A DNA stretch of 64,000 nucleotides, from contig CAXBNV010000002.1 in the NCBI GenBank assembly GCA_963977185.1, forward strand, positions 62,001 to 126,000, given 5' to 3'. The notes under the pieces are model-generated. The model worked only from the letters and a program-made list of their open reading frames with translations, had not been told where the DNA came from and ran no database searches. The position numbers were made by a program, and so were the translations under genes. Below are positions 9,119 to 17,875 of this stretch, piece after piece. Origin of the DNA: CAXBNV01 sp963977185. GTDB taxonomy: Bacteria > Pseudomonadota > Gammaproteobacteria > JAGOUU01. How positions within the stretch are numbered: the stretch's first letter is position 1; the number at the start of each line of letters is the position of its first letter.

Positions 9119-9904
9119 ATGGATGAAATAAATTATTTAGATATGATAACTTTGTTTTTTACACAACAAGGAATTATAGTTGAATCTAAAAATAACAATG
9201 CTTTTTTGCCATTTAATAAAACTAAAAAAGATTTAAATCTTAATATTATTAATACTTATAAAAATAATGAATTGTTAATTGTAGATTGTTCTTTAGATGT
9301 AAAATCTAATAATAATTATAATATTTATCCTGTAAAAAAATTTTTGGCAGAAAATAATCAGAACGATCAATTCAAAATTCTCAAGTCCTACCAATTATTA
9401 AATTGGCATAATAGATCAAAATATTGCGGAACATGTGGAAATATTTTAGCTTATAAAATAGATTTAACTGAAAAAAACTGTGATACATGCAAGGCTTCTG
9501 TTTTCCCAAGATTTTCTCCTGCTATTATGGTATTAATAATAAAAGATAAGAAAATATTACTAGGTAGATCACATCATTTTCAAAAAGGAATGTATAGCGC
9601 TCTTGCTGGATTTATAGATTTAGGTGAAACAGCAGAAGATGCGGTGTATAGAGAAGTTAAAGAAGAAGTTGGTATTAGTATTAAAAACATCAAATATTTT
9701 GGCACGCAATCATGGCCATTCCCAGATAGCTTTATGATTGCATTTACAGCAAAATATCATGAAGGAGATATTATAATTGATGAAGATGAAATTGACGATG
9801 CAAATTGGTTTGATATTAATAATTTACCAACACTACCTTCTCATATTAGTATTTCAAGGCAGTTAATTGATAATGCTATATTAGAAATAAAAAAACAAGA
9901 ATAA
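9119..9904 (+). CDS. nudC: NAD(+)/NADH diphosphatase NudC
   Basis: Cleaves NADH or NAD to NMN(H) and AMP and can remove NAD caps from RNA. The 261 residues show the NudC layout. A divergent N-terminal domain is followed by a zinc ribbon with CGTCGN and CDTCKASVFPRFSPAIMVLI. The Nudix box starts GFIDLGETAEDAVYREVKEE (and continues VGI), and the NudC-specific SQPWPFPxS-type motif is here TQSWPFPDS. All metal-binding glutamates of the Nudix box are present. It starts 23 bases after ychJ, without a strong Shine-Dalgarno. Confidence 0.95.
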   Translation: MDEINYLDMITLFFTQQGIIVESKNNNAFLPFNKTKKDLNLNIINTYKNNELLIVDCSLDVKSNNNYNIYPVKKFLAENNQNDQFKILKSYQLLNWHNRSKYCGTCGNILAYKIDLTEKNCDTCKASVFPRFSPAIMVLIIKDKKILLGRSHHFQKGMYSALAGFIDLGETAEDAVYREVKEEVGISIKNIKYFGTQSWPFPDSFMIAFTAKYHEGDIIIDEDEIDDANWFDINNLPTLPSHISISRQLIDNAILEIKKQE

Positions 9905-9925
9905 TTATTTTTTTATTTTATTAAT

Positions 9926-10270
9926 TTAATAACCAAAATAATTCATTCCAGAAGAACTTCTTACACGAATAAATGGATACATAATACTTTCATAAAAATC
10001 CTGTTCTTCTAAAGGTAAATGAAAATTAAATTCTTTTTTATATTTACCCAAATTATTCCATACACCATTATCAAGGTCTGATCTATATTGTTTTAATTTA
10101 TTTGATATTTTTTTATATTTAGATTGAATATGATCTATTTTACTAGAATCGTCCCCTGCTTTATGAATTTCAATTATATATAGCTCTTTTAATGAATTCA
10201 TAAACTTATATATTTTTATATTTTTTTCAAGTTTTTCTTTTTGAATACCTGCATCACTTTCTATCAGCAT
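9926..10270 (-). CDS. Hypothetical protein, 114 residues
   Basis: Family not recognised. From ATG 10270 the protein starts MLIESDAGIQKEKLEKNIKI. It is largely helical and lysine-rich, has no membrane segment and ends RVRSSSGMNYFGY. The open frame extends upstream to a TTG at 10336 (136 residues). The ATG is preferred because of a weak AAAAGA motif ahead of it. The C-terminal aromatic and serine run is its only distinctive feature. It lies convergent with nudC (21-base gap) and downstream of aroDE on the same strand, 158 bases away, with no obvious functional link. Confidence 0.5.
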   Translation of the reverse strand: MLIESDAGIQKEKLEKNIKIYKFMNSLKELYIIEIHKAGDDSSKIDHIQSKYKKISNKLKQYRSDLDNGVWNNLGKYKKEFNFHLPLEEQDFYESIMYPFIRVRSSSGMNYFGY

Positions 10271-10428
10271 AATAAAATTCTTTTGTTCAATACTTATAAT
10301 ATTAAAGAAGTATACTATATCTACATTAGCTTTCAATTTATTTATAAATTCATTATATTATTATTTTTTGGTATTGAGCCATATTTCATATAGTTATTAA
10401 TTTTTAAAGTAATTATTGATTAATAATT

Positions 10429-12036
10429 TTATATGTAACTCTTATTAAACCAATATGTTAATTGTAATTTTGCTTGATATTCAAACATTAATTTTCCATG
10501 TAATGCTCTGATATTTTTAGGTATAACATCTAATATATTATTATAATAATTAATGTCCATAACTATAGAATTTTCATGCAAAATATTTGAGATATTTTCT
10601 AATAATATTTTAAACTCTGTGTTATTTTTTAAAATGTCTCCTGATATAGTATTTATAATATAATCATATTTATCTAAATTATTATTAAAAAAATAATTAG
10701 TTATAAAATTACTAAAACTATATACATTAATATTGGACATAGACTTATTCAATAAATTATTAAAAATAGATTCAATATTATAAGCATTAGTGATAGTTCT
10801 ATTTAATATAGTAATATTTATATTATTTGAACGATTTAAAAACTCTAAAATAACACTTTTTGATGCACCACCTGCACCAAGAATTAAAATATTTTTATTA
10901 GAAAAATGTTTATTAAAATCTTTGATATTATTATAATCACATAAAGCCTTATAAGCGCCAGCACCATCAGTATTATAACTTTCTAGAATGTATTTATTAT
11001 TATTTTTAATAATTTTTATGGTATTTATTGCTTTGATTAATTCTGATGTATCATTAACTTTAGTATATTTATAAATTTGTTCTTTTAATGGCATTGTTAT
11101 GCTAAACCCAGAAAAATTTAAATTTTTAATAGTATAAAAAAATTCATCTATTTCTGCTTGGTTAAGTTTTATTTTTACATATACTGCATTTTCTTTAAGT
11201 TTTAAAAACGCTTGATTATGAAAAATATGGCCTTGGCTATGAAATACCGGATTACCTAATAAAGCATATATTTTAGTATTTAGATTTAAATTATTAACTC
11301 TATATATAGAAAACAAATCTTGTATAGGTACACAATATAATTTTTTATTAATATTATTATTTGAGTCTAAAACAGAATCTAAAAAACCATAACTAAATTT
11401 GCTACCATAAATCCCATTTATTATTCTTGAAAAAGCACCACATTCTCCCATACAATGAGCAATGACGTTTAAATCAGGATATTTAGTTTTAGTATTTTTT
11501 AAAAAATTTAATAATTTAACGCTATCTAAGCTAGATTTAGCAGTAGTTACGATTTTATAAAATATATTTCGTTTTATTTTACTACAAACAAGCTTTGCAA
11601 GAATTTTTTCTAAACTTAATATATCTGGTGTATTATTAAAATCATGATAAGATCTAATTATATTTATTTCAGAATAATCTATACGAAATTTTTCTAATAT
11701 TTTATCATCAATATAATACTCAAAATCAAAATATAATTTATTATAATCTTTATTATTTAGAGCTATATTATCGAAAATTTTTAATTTGTTTTCTAAAGAT
11801 CCTTGATAAGAACCACCCTGATGGAAATCTCTTAAAGTTATAATTATATTTTTATTGTATAAGCAAATGATTTTACTAATAAAATTATTTATTTCATCTA
11901 ATTTAGCTTTATTTAATGTAATGTTACTTAAATAATCTAATCTTAACTCAAAACCATCTGCAAATTTATCACTTAATTTAATATATTCTAGACTTTGATT
12001 TAATTCTTTATAAGAAACTATGGATATTATTTTCAT
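10429..12036 (-). CDS. Bifunctional 3-dehydroquinate dehydratase / shikimate dehydrogenase (AroD-AroE fusion)
   Basis: Catalyses steps 3 and 4 of the shikimate pathway in one 535-residue chain. Residues 1-225 are a type I dehydroquinase: GFELRLDYL (about 28-36), the catalytic His in SYHDFNNTPD (His131), the Schiff-base Lys in FYKIVTTAKSSLDS (Lys161) and MGECGAFSRI (196-205). Residues 255-535 are shikimate dehydrogenase: LLGNPVFHSQGHIFHNQAF, the catalytic Lys in ITMPLKEQ (Lys318), Asp357 in NTDGAGAYKAL, and the NADP-binding ILGAGGASKSV (385-395). The usual HS-x-S-P element reads HSQGH, so the second serine is lost. The same domain order is known in plants and Chlamydia. It diverges from trhO. 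Confidence 0.93.
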   Translation of the reverse strand: MKIISIVSYKELNQSLEYIKLSDKFADGFELRLDYLSNITLNKAKLDEINNFISKIICLYNKNIIITLRDFHQGGSYQGSLENKLKIFDNIALNNKDYNKLYFDFEYYIDDKILEKFRIDYSEINIIRSYHDFNNTPDILSLEKILAKLVCSKIKRNIFYKIVTTAKSSLDSVKLLNFLKNTKTKYPDLNVIAHCMGECGAFSRIINGIYGSKFSYGFLDSVLDSNNNINKKLYCVPIQDLFSIYRVNNLNLNTKIYALLGNPVFHSQGHIFHNQAFLKLKENAVYVKIKLNQAEIDEFFYTIKNLNFSGFSITMPLKEQIYKYTKVNDTSELIKAINTIKIIKNNNKYILESYNTDGAGAYKALCDYNNIKDFNKHFSNKNILILGAGGASKSVILEFLNRSNNINITILNRTITNAYNIESIFNNLLNKSMSNINVYSFSNFITNYFFNNNLDKYDYIINTISGDILKNNTEFKILLENISNILHENSIVMDINYYNNILDVIPKNIRALHGKLMFEYQAKLQLTYWFNKSYI

Positions 12037-12149
12037 TCTTAATTTATATCATAAAATTACTTAAACTAACTGATTAAATAGATTATAATCAGCTCTGAAT
12101 ATAATACTAAATATTATCAACTATAACATATATACATAAGGAATTAGTC

Positions 12150-13001
12150 ATGACAACTAATAACTTTAGCGATAATGCTGATGACAATAATCTAATAAAA
12201 GTCGCTACTTTTTATAGATTTACAAAACTAAATGACCTTGAAAGTCTTAAAGAAGAAATGCTTAATGTAGCTAAAACAAGCAATATCAAAGGCACTATCT
12301 TAATAGGTGAGGAAGGAACTAATTCTACAATTTGTGGAAAATCCAATGATATAACTAATTTCTTGAACTATTTACAAGAAACAAGCCCTATTGGGGAAAT
12401 TGATAATATCAAATATTCATATTCAAACTTTTGGCCATTTGAGAAAATGAAAGTCAAAATAAAACCTGAAATCGTTACAATTGGCTTTAAAGATAAAGAA
12501 AGTGGCTATGATGTTGAAACTGGTGAATACTTAAATGCTGAAAAATGGAATGAATTATTAGATAATCCTGAAACTGTGGTTTTAGATACTAGAAATGATT
12601 ATGAATATCGTATGGGGACTTTCAAAGAAGCAATTAACCCAAAAATTAAAGCATTTAGAGATTTTCCACAATATGTTGATGAAAATATAACAGACAAAGA
12701 AAAGCCAGTTGCAATATTTTGTACCGGCGGAATTCGCTGTGAAAAAGCATCTACCTATATGAAACAACAAGGGTTTAAAAAAGTTTACCAACTAAAAGGC
12801 GGTATCTTACAATATTTTGAAGAAACAAATGAAGAAAACACTAAATGGGACGGCCGGTGTTTTGTTTTTGATGATAGAATAGCAATTGATCAAAACTCAA
12901 ACTCAGCAGGCGTTCCTGAAGATAGAGTTATATATGGCAAAGGATTTAATAATAATCCTCATAATAAAAATAAGAAAATTGATAATCAGAAAACTAATTA
13001 A
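12150..13001 (+). CDS. trhO: tRNA uridine(34) hydroxylase TrhO (rhodanese family)
   Basis: Hydroxylates uridine 34 of certain tRNAs towards 5-hydroxyuridine derivatives. The 283 residues comprise an N-terminal acylphosphatase-like domain (with KGTILIGEEGTNSTICG) and a rhodanese domain with VVLDTRNDYEYRMGTF. The catalytic loop is FCTGGIRCEKAS (the Cys and Arg typical of YceA/TrhO). A C-terminal WDGRCFVFDDRIA segment follows. An excellent AAGGA Shine-Dalgarno lies 7 bases before the ATG. The gene diverges from aroDE across 113 bases. Confidence 0.95.
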   Translation: MTTNNFSDNADDNNLIKVATFYRFTKLNDLESLKEEMLNVAKTSNIKGTILIGEEGTNSTICGKSNDITNFLNYLQETSPIGEIDNIKYSYSNFWPFEKMKVKIKPEIVTIGFKDKESGYDVETGEYLNAEKWNELLDNPETVVLDTRNDYEYRMGTFKEAINPKIKAFRDFPQYVDENITDKEKPVAIFCTGGIRCEKASTYMKQQGFKKVYQLKGGILQYFEETNEENTKWDGRCFVFDDRIAIDQNSNSAGVPEDRVIYGKGFNNNPHNKNKKIDNQKTN

Positions 13002-13355
13002 GAGCAACTCATTAAAAAGTACATTTAGATCTAAAAACCGTTGTTATTTGAAAAACTATATCATAATAATTTGATATAAAATTTTAAAAATAAGGTTTTT
13101 AGATTCTTTTTACTTCCAACAAAACTCCAAATTTTAAAATTTCATCATTTTCACATAAGAAGCATTTCACAAATACTGATACCATAATTTTTTTCAATCC
13201 TTTGAATAATATTTTCAAAAAATGAATTATCTCATCTCAACATTTTCGAGGCACTATCGTCATAAAATACTAATAACAAAAATCAAAAATAATGCACTAT
13301 ATCCGAAGTTAATATATAATTTATATTTTAAATATTAGAATTTAAAATATAAATT
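13002..13355. other. Intergenic region trhO-dapD (354 bases) with inverted repeats
   Basis: No convincing coding frame; the short rightward frame entering it is a shadow that starts inside trhO. It holds an interrupted 11-bp inverted repeat with a nested 7-bp one (13029-13104) and, at its right end, a long perfect hairpin that reaches the dapD start codon. The middle (about 13110-13300) is plain AT-rich sequence with no clear promoter consensus. Confidence 0.6.
13029..13104. repeat. Interrupted inverted repeat with nested hairpin
   Basis: ATCTAAAAACC at 13029-13039 is matched exactly by GGTTTTTAGAT at 13094-13104. Inside the 54-base interval, TATATCA (13057-13063) pairs with TGATATA (13072-13078). 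Both pairings could form at once, giving a cruciform-like RNA or DNA shape. There is no U-run on the plus strand directly after the outer arm apart from TTCTTTTTAC, so a trhO terminator is possible but weak. Confidence 0.5.
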
Positions 13356-13357
13356 AT
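13316..13357. promoter_or_regulatory. Perfect 18-bp hairpin overlapping the dapD start codon
   Basis: The left arm ATAATTTATATTTTAAAT (13316-13333) and the right arm ATTTAAAATATAAATTAT (13340-13357) are exact reverse complements around a 6-base loop (ATTAGA). The right arm includes the first two bases of the dapD ATG (13356-13358) and all of the space where a ribosome-binding site would lie. In RNA it would bury the start codon; as DNA it could be a protein-binding palindrome. It contains only A-T pairs, so its stability is moderate for its length. Confidence 0.7.
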
Positions 13358-14177
13358 GCATGAACTTAAAAAAATAATAGAAAGTAATTTTCAAGAAGCT
13401 CAAAATATCACTCCAAAAACAGCAAGTACTGATTTAATTGATGCTGTAAATAAAGTAATAGAACAATTAAACTCAGGAAAAATTCGAGTTGCAGAAACAA
13501 TAGACAATAAGTGGTCCGTTAACCAGTGGGTAAAAAAAGCTATTTTATTAAGTTTTAAAGTTTTTGATAACAAAGTTATCAACACTGACTTGGTACAATT
13601 TTATGATAAGTTAAATTTAAAATTTACTGAAAAAGATACTGCATATTATAAAAATAATAAATTAAGAGTAGTACCTCAAGCAATTGCTAGAGATGGTGCT
13701 TATATAGGCCCAAATACTGTTCTTATGCCATCATACGTCAATATAGGAGCGTATATTGACTCTGGATGTATGATTGATACCTGGGCTACTGTTGGCTCAT
13801 GCGCTCAAATAGGTAAAAACTGTCACATTTCTGGCGGTGCAGGAATTGGTGGCGTATTAGAGCCTTTGCAAGCAAACCCAACTATCATTGAAGATGATTG
13901 TTTTATAGGAGCTAGATCAGAAATAGTAGAAGGCGTTATTGTTGGTAAAGGATCAGTAATTAGTATGGGTGTATTTATTGGTCAAAGCACTAAAATTTAT
14001 AATCGAGAAACTGATAATATAAGTTATGGGGTTATACCGCCCTATTCAGTAGTTGTACCTGGGACACTGCCAGGACACAATAATAAATACTCCCTACAAT
14101 GTGCCATTATAGTAAAACAAGTAGATCAAAAAACTCGCAGTAAAACTAGCATTAATGATTTATTAAGATACGAATAA
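13356..14177 (+). CDS. dapD: 2,3,4,5-tetrahydropyridine-2,6-dicarboxylate N-succinyltransferase DapD
   Basis: Succinylates tetrahydrodipicolinate in the succinylase route to meso-diaminopimelate and lysine, which supplies peptidoglycan. The 273 residues have a helical N-terminal domain followed by a left-handed parallel beta-helix of hexapeptide repeats ([68 protein letters not shown]). This is the full family length. The start has no Shine-Dalgarno and lies at the edge of a strong palindrome, suggesting unusual translation control. A rhodanese gene follows after 32 bases. Confidence 0.96.
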   Translation: MHELKKIIESNFQEAQNITPKTASTDLIDAVNKVIEQLNSGKIRVAETIDNKWSVNQWVKKAILLSFKVFDNKVINTDLVQFYDKLNLKFTEKDTAYYKNNKLRVVPQAIARDGAYIGPNTVLMPSYVNIGAYIDSGCMIDTWATVGSCAQIGKNCHISGGAGIGGVLEPLQANPTIIEDDCFIGARSEIVEGVIVGKGSVISMGVFIGQSTKIYNRETDNISYGVIPPYSVVVPGTLPGHNNKYSLQCAIIVKQVDQKTRSKTSINDLLRYE

Positions 14178-14209
14178 AGTATAATATAAAAATATGGGGC
14201 TATTATAAT

Positions 14210-14587
14210 ATGCAACACACAAATGAATTTTTAAAATTAGTTATGAATGCTAAAAACAATATAGAAGAAGTATCTGTAGATTACACGAATGAATTAATGA
14301 ATAATAAAACAGTAAATCAAGATTATTATCTTATAGACGTAAGAGAAGATCATGAATGGGACGATGGTTATATAATTCATGCGCTACATATGTCAAAAGG
14401 AACCATAGAAAGAGATATAGAAAAAAAAATTTCAAATAAAGATATAGAGCTAGTTTTATATTGCAAAAGTGGCTATAGATCAATTCTCGCTGCTGACACT
14501 TTAAAAAAGATGGGGTATACCAATGTAAAATCTATGGCTGAAGGTTTTAATGGTTGGATACAAAAACAGTATCCTATCGTTGATTAA
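14210..14587 (+). CDS. Single-domain rhodanese-like protein
   Basis: A 125-residue cytosolic sulfurtransferase-fold protein. It has LIDVREDHEWDDGYIIHALH (substrate-entry strand, about 42-61) and the active-site loop LYCKSGYRSILAADTL with the persulfide Cys about 84 and a CxxGxRS-type cradle, then GFNGWIQKQYPIVD at the end. A purine-rich GGGGC motif lies about 12 bases before the ATG. The sulfur acceptor cannot be inferred. It follows dapD by 32 bases and is probably on the same transcript. Confidence 0.88.
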   Translation: MQHTNEFLKLVMNAKNNIEEVSVDYTNELMNNKTVNQDYYLIDVREDHEWDDGYIIHALHMSKGTIERDIEKKISNKDIELVLYCKSGYRSILAADTLKKMGYTNVKSMAEGFNGWIQKQYPIVD

Positions 14588-14637
14588 TTATTAAATAAAT
14601 ATTTGCTAACTCTTGTTACAATAATATTCAATTTTAA

Positions 14638-15939
14638 TTACTTTATTTTATCTTTATTCAATGTCGTAGTATGATGCTCATCAATTTGAGCATCAGTAAA
14701 CTTAGGGTTAAGCTGCATAATTTCTGGCGTAGTTCTTGGCACAATTGATGATTCTTTTTGTTTATCAACATCAACAGCTTTACCAAAAAATAAATCAAAG
14801 ATTATAAATACTAATACCACAGCGCTTGTAATCATAATAAAATAAATCATAGCATTTTGAGTCCCGAAAATATGTGTAAACCAAGATACTAAAGGTGGGC
14901 CAAAGCAAGAGCCTATGCCGTAGATTAAACATAAGGCCGCTGTGCCTGAAATTAATTCTTTTGGTTTTAGCTGATCAATAGTATGACTTACAGCAACAGG
15001 ATAAAGACAAAATGCTATAAATCCAAATAAAAACACACATACTAATAGCAAACTCCAATTATTATAAATAAAAGGAAATGCCCCTGCTGTTATAATGATA
15101 AGTAAAAACATTAAACATAAAACTTTTCTCCTATCAATTAAATCTGATAATTTACCAAAAGGTAACTGACCTGCAGTACCCCCGATAAAAAGAACAAGCA
15201 TTAAAGTTGAAACCTGATCAATGCTATAACCAACCTTAAAATATATAGCTAACAAACTATAAGTAATGGACAACACAACCCCTGCAACCAAAGTACTGAA
15301 AACACCAACAGGAGTAATTTTAATTAATTTTTTAATACTTAATATTTCAGGAGACTCAGGATATGGGGCTGAAAACTTTGTCAAAGTAACTGGTAATATA
15401 GATAATGTTACAAATATAGCTATTACTATATATAAAATTAGATCTTGAGAGTTATTAGCTGTCGAATGAAAACGCAATAATACATTACTAAAACCTTGAT
15501 TTAAATAATAACTAATACTGTATACAGCTAAAATCATTCCTCTATTTTTTCTAGTACTAGCACCTAATAACCAACTTTCTAAAGTTAAAAAATTTCCTGC
15601 TATTGCAAATCCGCCTAAAAATCGCAAAGGCCCCCAAAGCCATACATTGACTGCTATTCCTTGTAATAAGGCTGAAATTATTAAAATACTGTTTAATACA
15701 GAATAAGTCCTGATATGACCTACTCTTAATATTAAATATTGACATAAATAAGATCCTAATAAAAAACCTAAATAATAAATCCCTGACATAAGTCCAATTG
15801 CCCAGTCTGGTTCATTTAAAGATTCCATTTGAACAGAAGTAAGAACTATGTATAATCCCATGCCTAATACTAATATAGATGCACTAACTATTGGAGCAAC
15901 TATACCACTAAATGATTTTTTTTCTTTTTTAGAAGACAT
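14638..15939 (-). CDS. MFS transporter, YcaD-like
   Basis: A 433-residue inner-membrane permease with 12 predicted helices. It begins with a charged KKEKKSFSG segment and has the family features SGIYYLGFLLGSYLCQYLI, GPLRFLGGFAIAGNFLTLES, FIGGTAGQLPFGKLSDLIDR (the MFS motif between helices 8 and 9, approximately) and a 50-residue polar C-terminal tail. The layout resembles the YcaD/UMF group of unknown substrate. An AAAGG motif 7 bases ahead supports the ATG. It is convergent with the rhodanese gene. Confidence 0.85.
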   Translation of the reverse strand: MSSKKEKKSFSGIVAPIVSASILVLGMGLYIVLTSVQMESLNEPDWAIGLMSGIYYLGFLLGSYLCQYLILRVGHIRTYSVLNSILIISALLQGIAVNVWLWGPLRFLGGFAIAGNFLTLESWLLGASTRKNRGMILAVYSISYYLNQGFSNVLLRFHSTANNSQDLILYIVIAIFVTLSILPVTLTKFSAPYPESPEILSIKKLIKITPVGVFSTLVAGVVLSITYSLLAIYFKVGYSIDQVSTLMLVLFIGGTAGQLPFGKLSDLIDRRKVLCLMFLLIIITAGAFPFIYNNWSLLLVCVFLFGFIAFCLYPVAVSHTIDQLKPKELISGTAALCLIYGIGSCFGPPLVSWFTHIFGTQNAMIYFIMITSAVVLVFIIFDLFFGKAVDVDKQKESSIVPRTTPEIMQLNPKFTDAQIDEHHTTTLNKDKIK

Positions 15940-16127
15940 TTTTTAACCTTTAGATACAAATATTTTGAAATTATTAATGATACTAATTTAAATTTAAAAT
16001 CACATCTTATCTACATAAGTATAAAAGACAATTCCATAATAAATAAAATAAATTGAATATTTATTTTATTTATTAGTAAAAACGCTATAAAATTTTAAGA
16101 TAAATAAATTTAAAAGATTAAAAAACT

Positions 16128-16703
16128 ATGTCAGCAATAAATACAGCCCTAATATTCTTAATAAATCTAGGGTTTAATATATATATAATGGCTTTGCTAT
16201 TAAGATTTATTCTTCAATATTTAAGAGCTGATTTTTATAACCCTATTTCTCAAGCTGTTATTCAAGTGACATCCAAACCTTTTTTAAGGCCTTTACGAAA
16301 AGTAATACCTGGATTTTATGGTCTTGATTTAGCTATAGTATTTCTAGTCTTTACTACTCTTATGGTACAAATAATACTCTTAAGCTTAATAACATCTCAT
16401 AATATGCCTAATATACTTGGCATGGTAGTTTGGATATTTGGAAGCTTTATTGGAAATATTTTAACATTATATTTTTGGTGCATTGTTATAAATGCTATTA
16501 TGAGTTTTGTTCCAAACCTGCAGTTTAGCCCTGTACATAATGTTTTTTACAGTATAACAAACCCAATATTAAAGCCGATTAGAAATAAAGTGCCTATCAT
16601 GTCAGGGTTTGATATATCTCCATTTTTGGCTTGCGTAATTATAACTTTATTACAGATTTTAATAAGTCAACCTATTGTTAACTATGCTTATTACCTAATT
16701 TAA
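16128..16703 (+). CDS. yggT: YggT family membrane protein
   Basis: A 191-residue inner-membrane protein made of two similar YGGT halves. Each half has a hydrophobic helix pair around LLRFILQYLRADFYNPISQA and FLRPLRKVIPGFYGLDLA (first half), and INAIMSFVPNLQFSPVHNVF and ILKPIRNKVPIMSGFDISPF (second half). The PxRxxxP-x-x-x-G-x-D signature occurs twice. The family has been linked to osmotic tolerance and often lies near proC/yggS; those genes are not here. It ends 7 bases before a convergent hypothetical gene. Confidence 0.93.
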   Translation: MSAINTALIFLINLGFNIYIMALLLRFILQYLRADFYNPISQAVIQVTSKPFLRPLRKVIPGFYGLDLAIVFLVFTTLMVQIILLSLITSHNMPNILGMVVWIFGSFIGNILTLYFWCIVINAIMSFVPNLQFSPVHNVFYSITNPILKPIRNKVPIMSGFDISPFLACVIITLLQILISQPIVNYAYYLI

Positions 16704-16710
16704 TTCCTTA

Positions 16711-17136
16711 TTAATGAACTAAATGTTTTAATCTGGGAATTAAATAATGCTCATAAGGAAATTCATCAACATCTTTGATTATTGATTCAATATCATCACT
16801 AGCTGTTAGTAATAATAAATATCCTACATTATTTAAAAGCTCTTGATGATCATCTGTGCCTATATCATTAATTTTAACTATTTCATTCTCACTAGATGAG
16901 CTCCATAAATCAGCAAATTGCTCTGCTAGTTCTATAGAGCTAAATGCCAAATATGCTCTTTTACCATCAATAGAAAAACACCAAGGTCCTCCTAAAACTT
17001 CTTCCTCTGTCTCAACAATAGGATCATATATTAAATAAAAATTATAATCATGGCGATTATTAAGGCCAATTAAACTTTTTGAATCCTGGTTATAATCTTC
17101 TTGAATGTAGTCTTTAGAATTTACTTTAATTGCCAT
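16711..17136 (-). CDS. Hypothetical acidic protein, 141 residues
   Basis: Not assigned to a family. It is a soluble, acidic protein with no signal peptide. A central segment YLIYDPIVETEEEVLGGPWC and then FSIDGKRAYLAFSSIELAEQ looks like an alpha/beta domain similar in feel to SseB-like or immunity-type folds. It ends FPYEHYLIPRLKHLVH. It lies between convergent yggT and divergent rdgB and has its own start with an AAGGAT-containing leader (ATAAGGATTATA before the ATG), so expression is likely. Function unknown. Confidence 0.7.
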   Translation of the reverse strand: MAIKVNSKDYIQEDYNQDSKSLIGLNNRHDYNFYLIYDPIVETEEEVLGGPWCFSIDGKRAYLAFSSIELAEQFADLWSSSSENEIVKINDIGTDDHQELLNNVGYLLLLTASDDIESIIKDVDEFPYEHYLIPRLKHLVH

Positions 17137-17235
17137 ATAAAATATAATCCTTATTTATTTTGCTTATATATTAAATATAGCAAAATATTTAATATATTTT
17201 TTATTGTTTAAATAACTTTTAGATTAGATTTTTTT

Positions 17236-17865
17236 ATGCCTGACAAAAATTCATATAAAATGCCAAACCAAATATTAATAGCTAGCGGCAACAATAATAA
17301 AATTGTTGAAATGAATAATTTATTAAAAGAACAACCGATTGAACTTTTTTCATTAAATGACTTTAAAATAGATTCCCCAGAAGAAACCGGTCTTACCTTT
17401 ATAGAAAATGCCTTAATTAAGGCAAGACATGCGGCAAAACATTCCAAGATGGCAACTCTTGCAGATGATTCAGGACTTATTGTTGATGCCTTAAATGGAG
17501 AACCAGGCATTTATTCTGCAAGGTATTCGTCAAATATACATAATATTAATCAAAATCAAGCTAATATAAATAAGCTTTTAGATAATCTAAAAAAATTAAA
17601 TACCCCAAATAAAGCTTTTACAGCAAAATTTATTTGTGTATTGGTTTTTTTAAAACATTATAATGATCCCTGCCCTATTGTTATTCAAAATTTTTGGCAT
17701 GGCCAAATTATTTTAGAGAATAAAGGTATAAATGGCTTTGGCTATGATCCCATTTTTTATATTCCAACATTAAAAAAAACAGCTGCTGAATTAACTAAAG
17801 AAGAAAAACAAAATTTTAGTCATAGAGGACAAGCTCTTAGAGAATTTATTGAATTAATTAAATAA
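17236..17865 (+). CDS. rdgB: XTP/dITP diphosphatase RdgB (Ham1)
   Basis: A house-cleaning pyrophosphatase that removes deaminated purine nucleotides such as dITP and XTP. The 209 residues contain ILIASGNNNKIVEMNNLL (about 13-30), TLADDSGLIVDALNGEPGIY, SARYSS, GFGYDPIFY and the C-terminal SHRGQALREF. The set is complete. The ATG at 17260 gives MPNQILIAS, closer to the usual family start, so the first eight residues may be untranslated. hemW starts 11 bases after the stop, a conserved pairing in proteobacteria. Confidence 0.96.
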   Translation: MPDKNSYKMPNQILIASGNNNKIVEMNNLLKEQPIELFSLNDFKIDSPEETGLTFIENALIKARHAAKHSKMATLADDSGLIVDALNGEPGIYSARYSSNIHNINQNQANINKLLDNLKKLNTPNKAFTAKFICVLVFLKHYNDPCPIVIQNFWHGQIILENKGINGFGYDPIFYIPTLKKTAAELTKEEKQNFSHRGQALREFIELIK

Positions 17866-17875
17866 TATAATTTTT

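Noticed and set aside
12886..13074. A 62-residue rightward frame across the end of trhO
   Set aside because: It begins inside trhO in another frame, is Lys/Ile-rich as expected from AT-rich sequence, and has no ribosome site.
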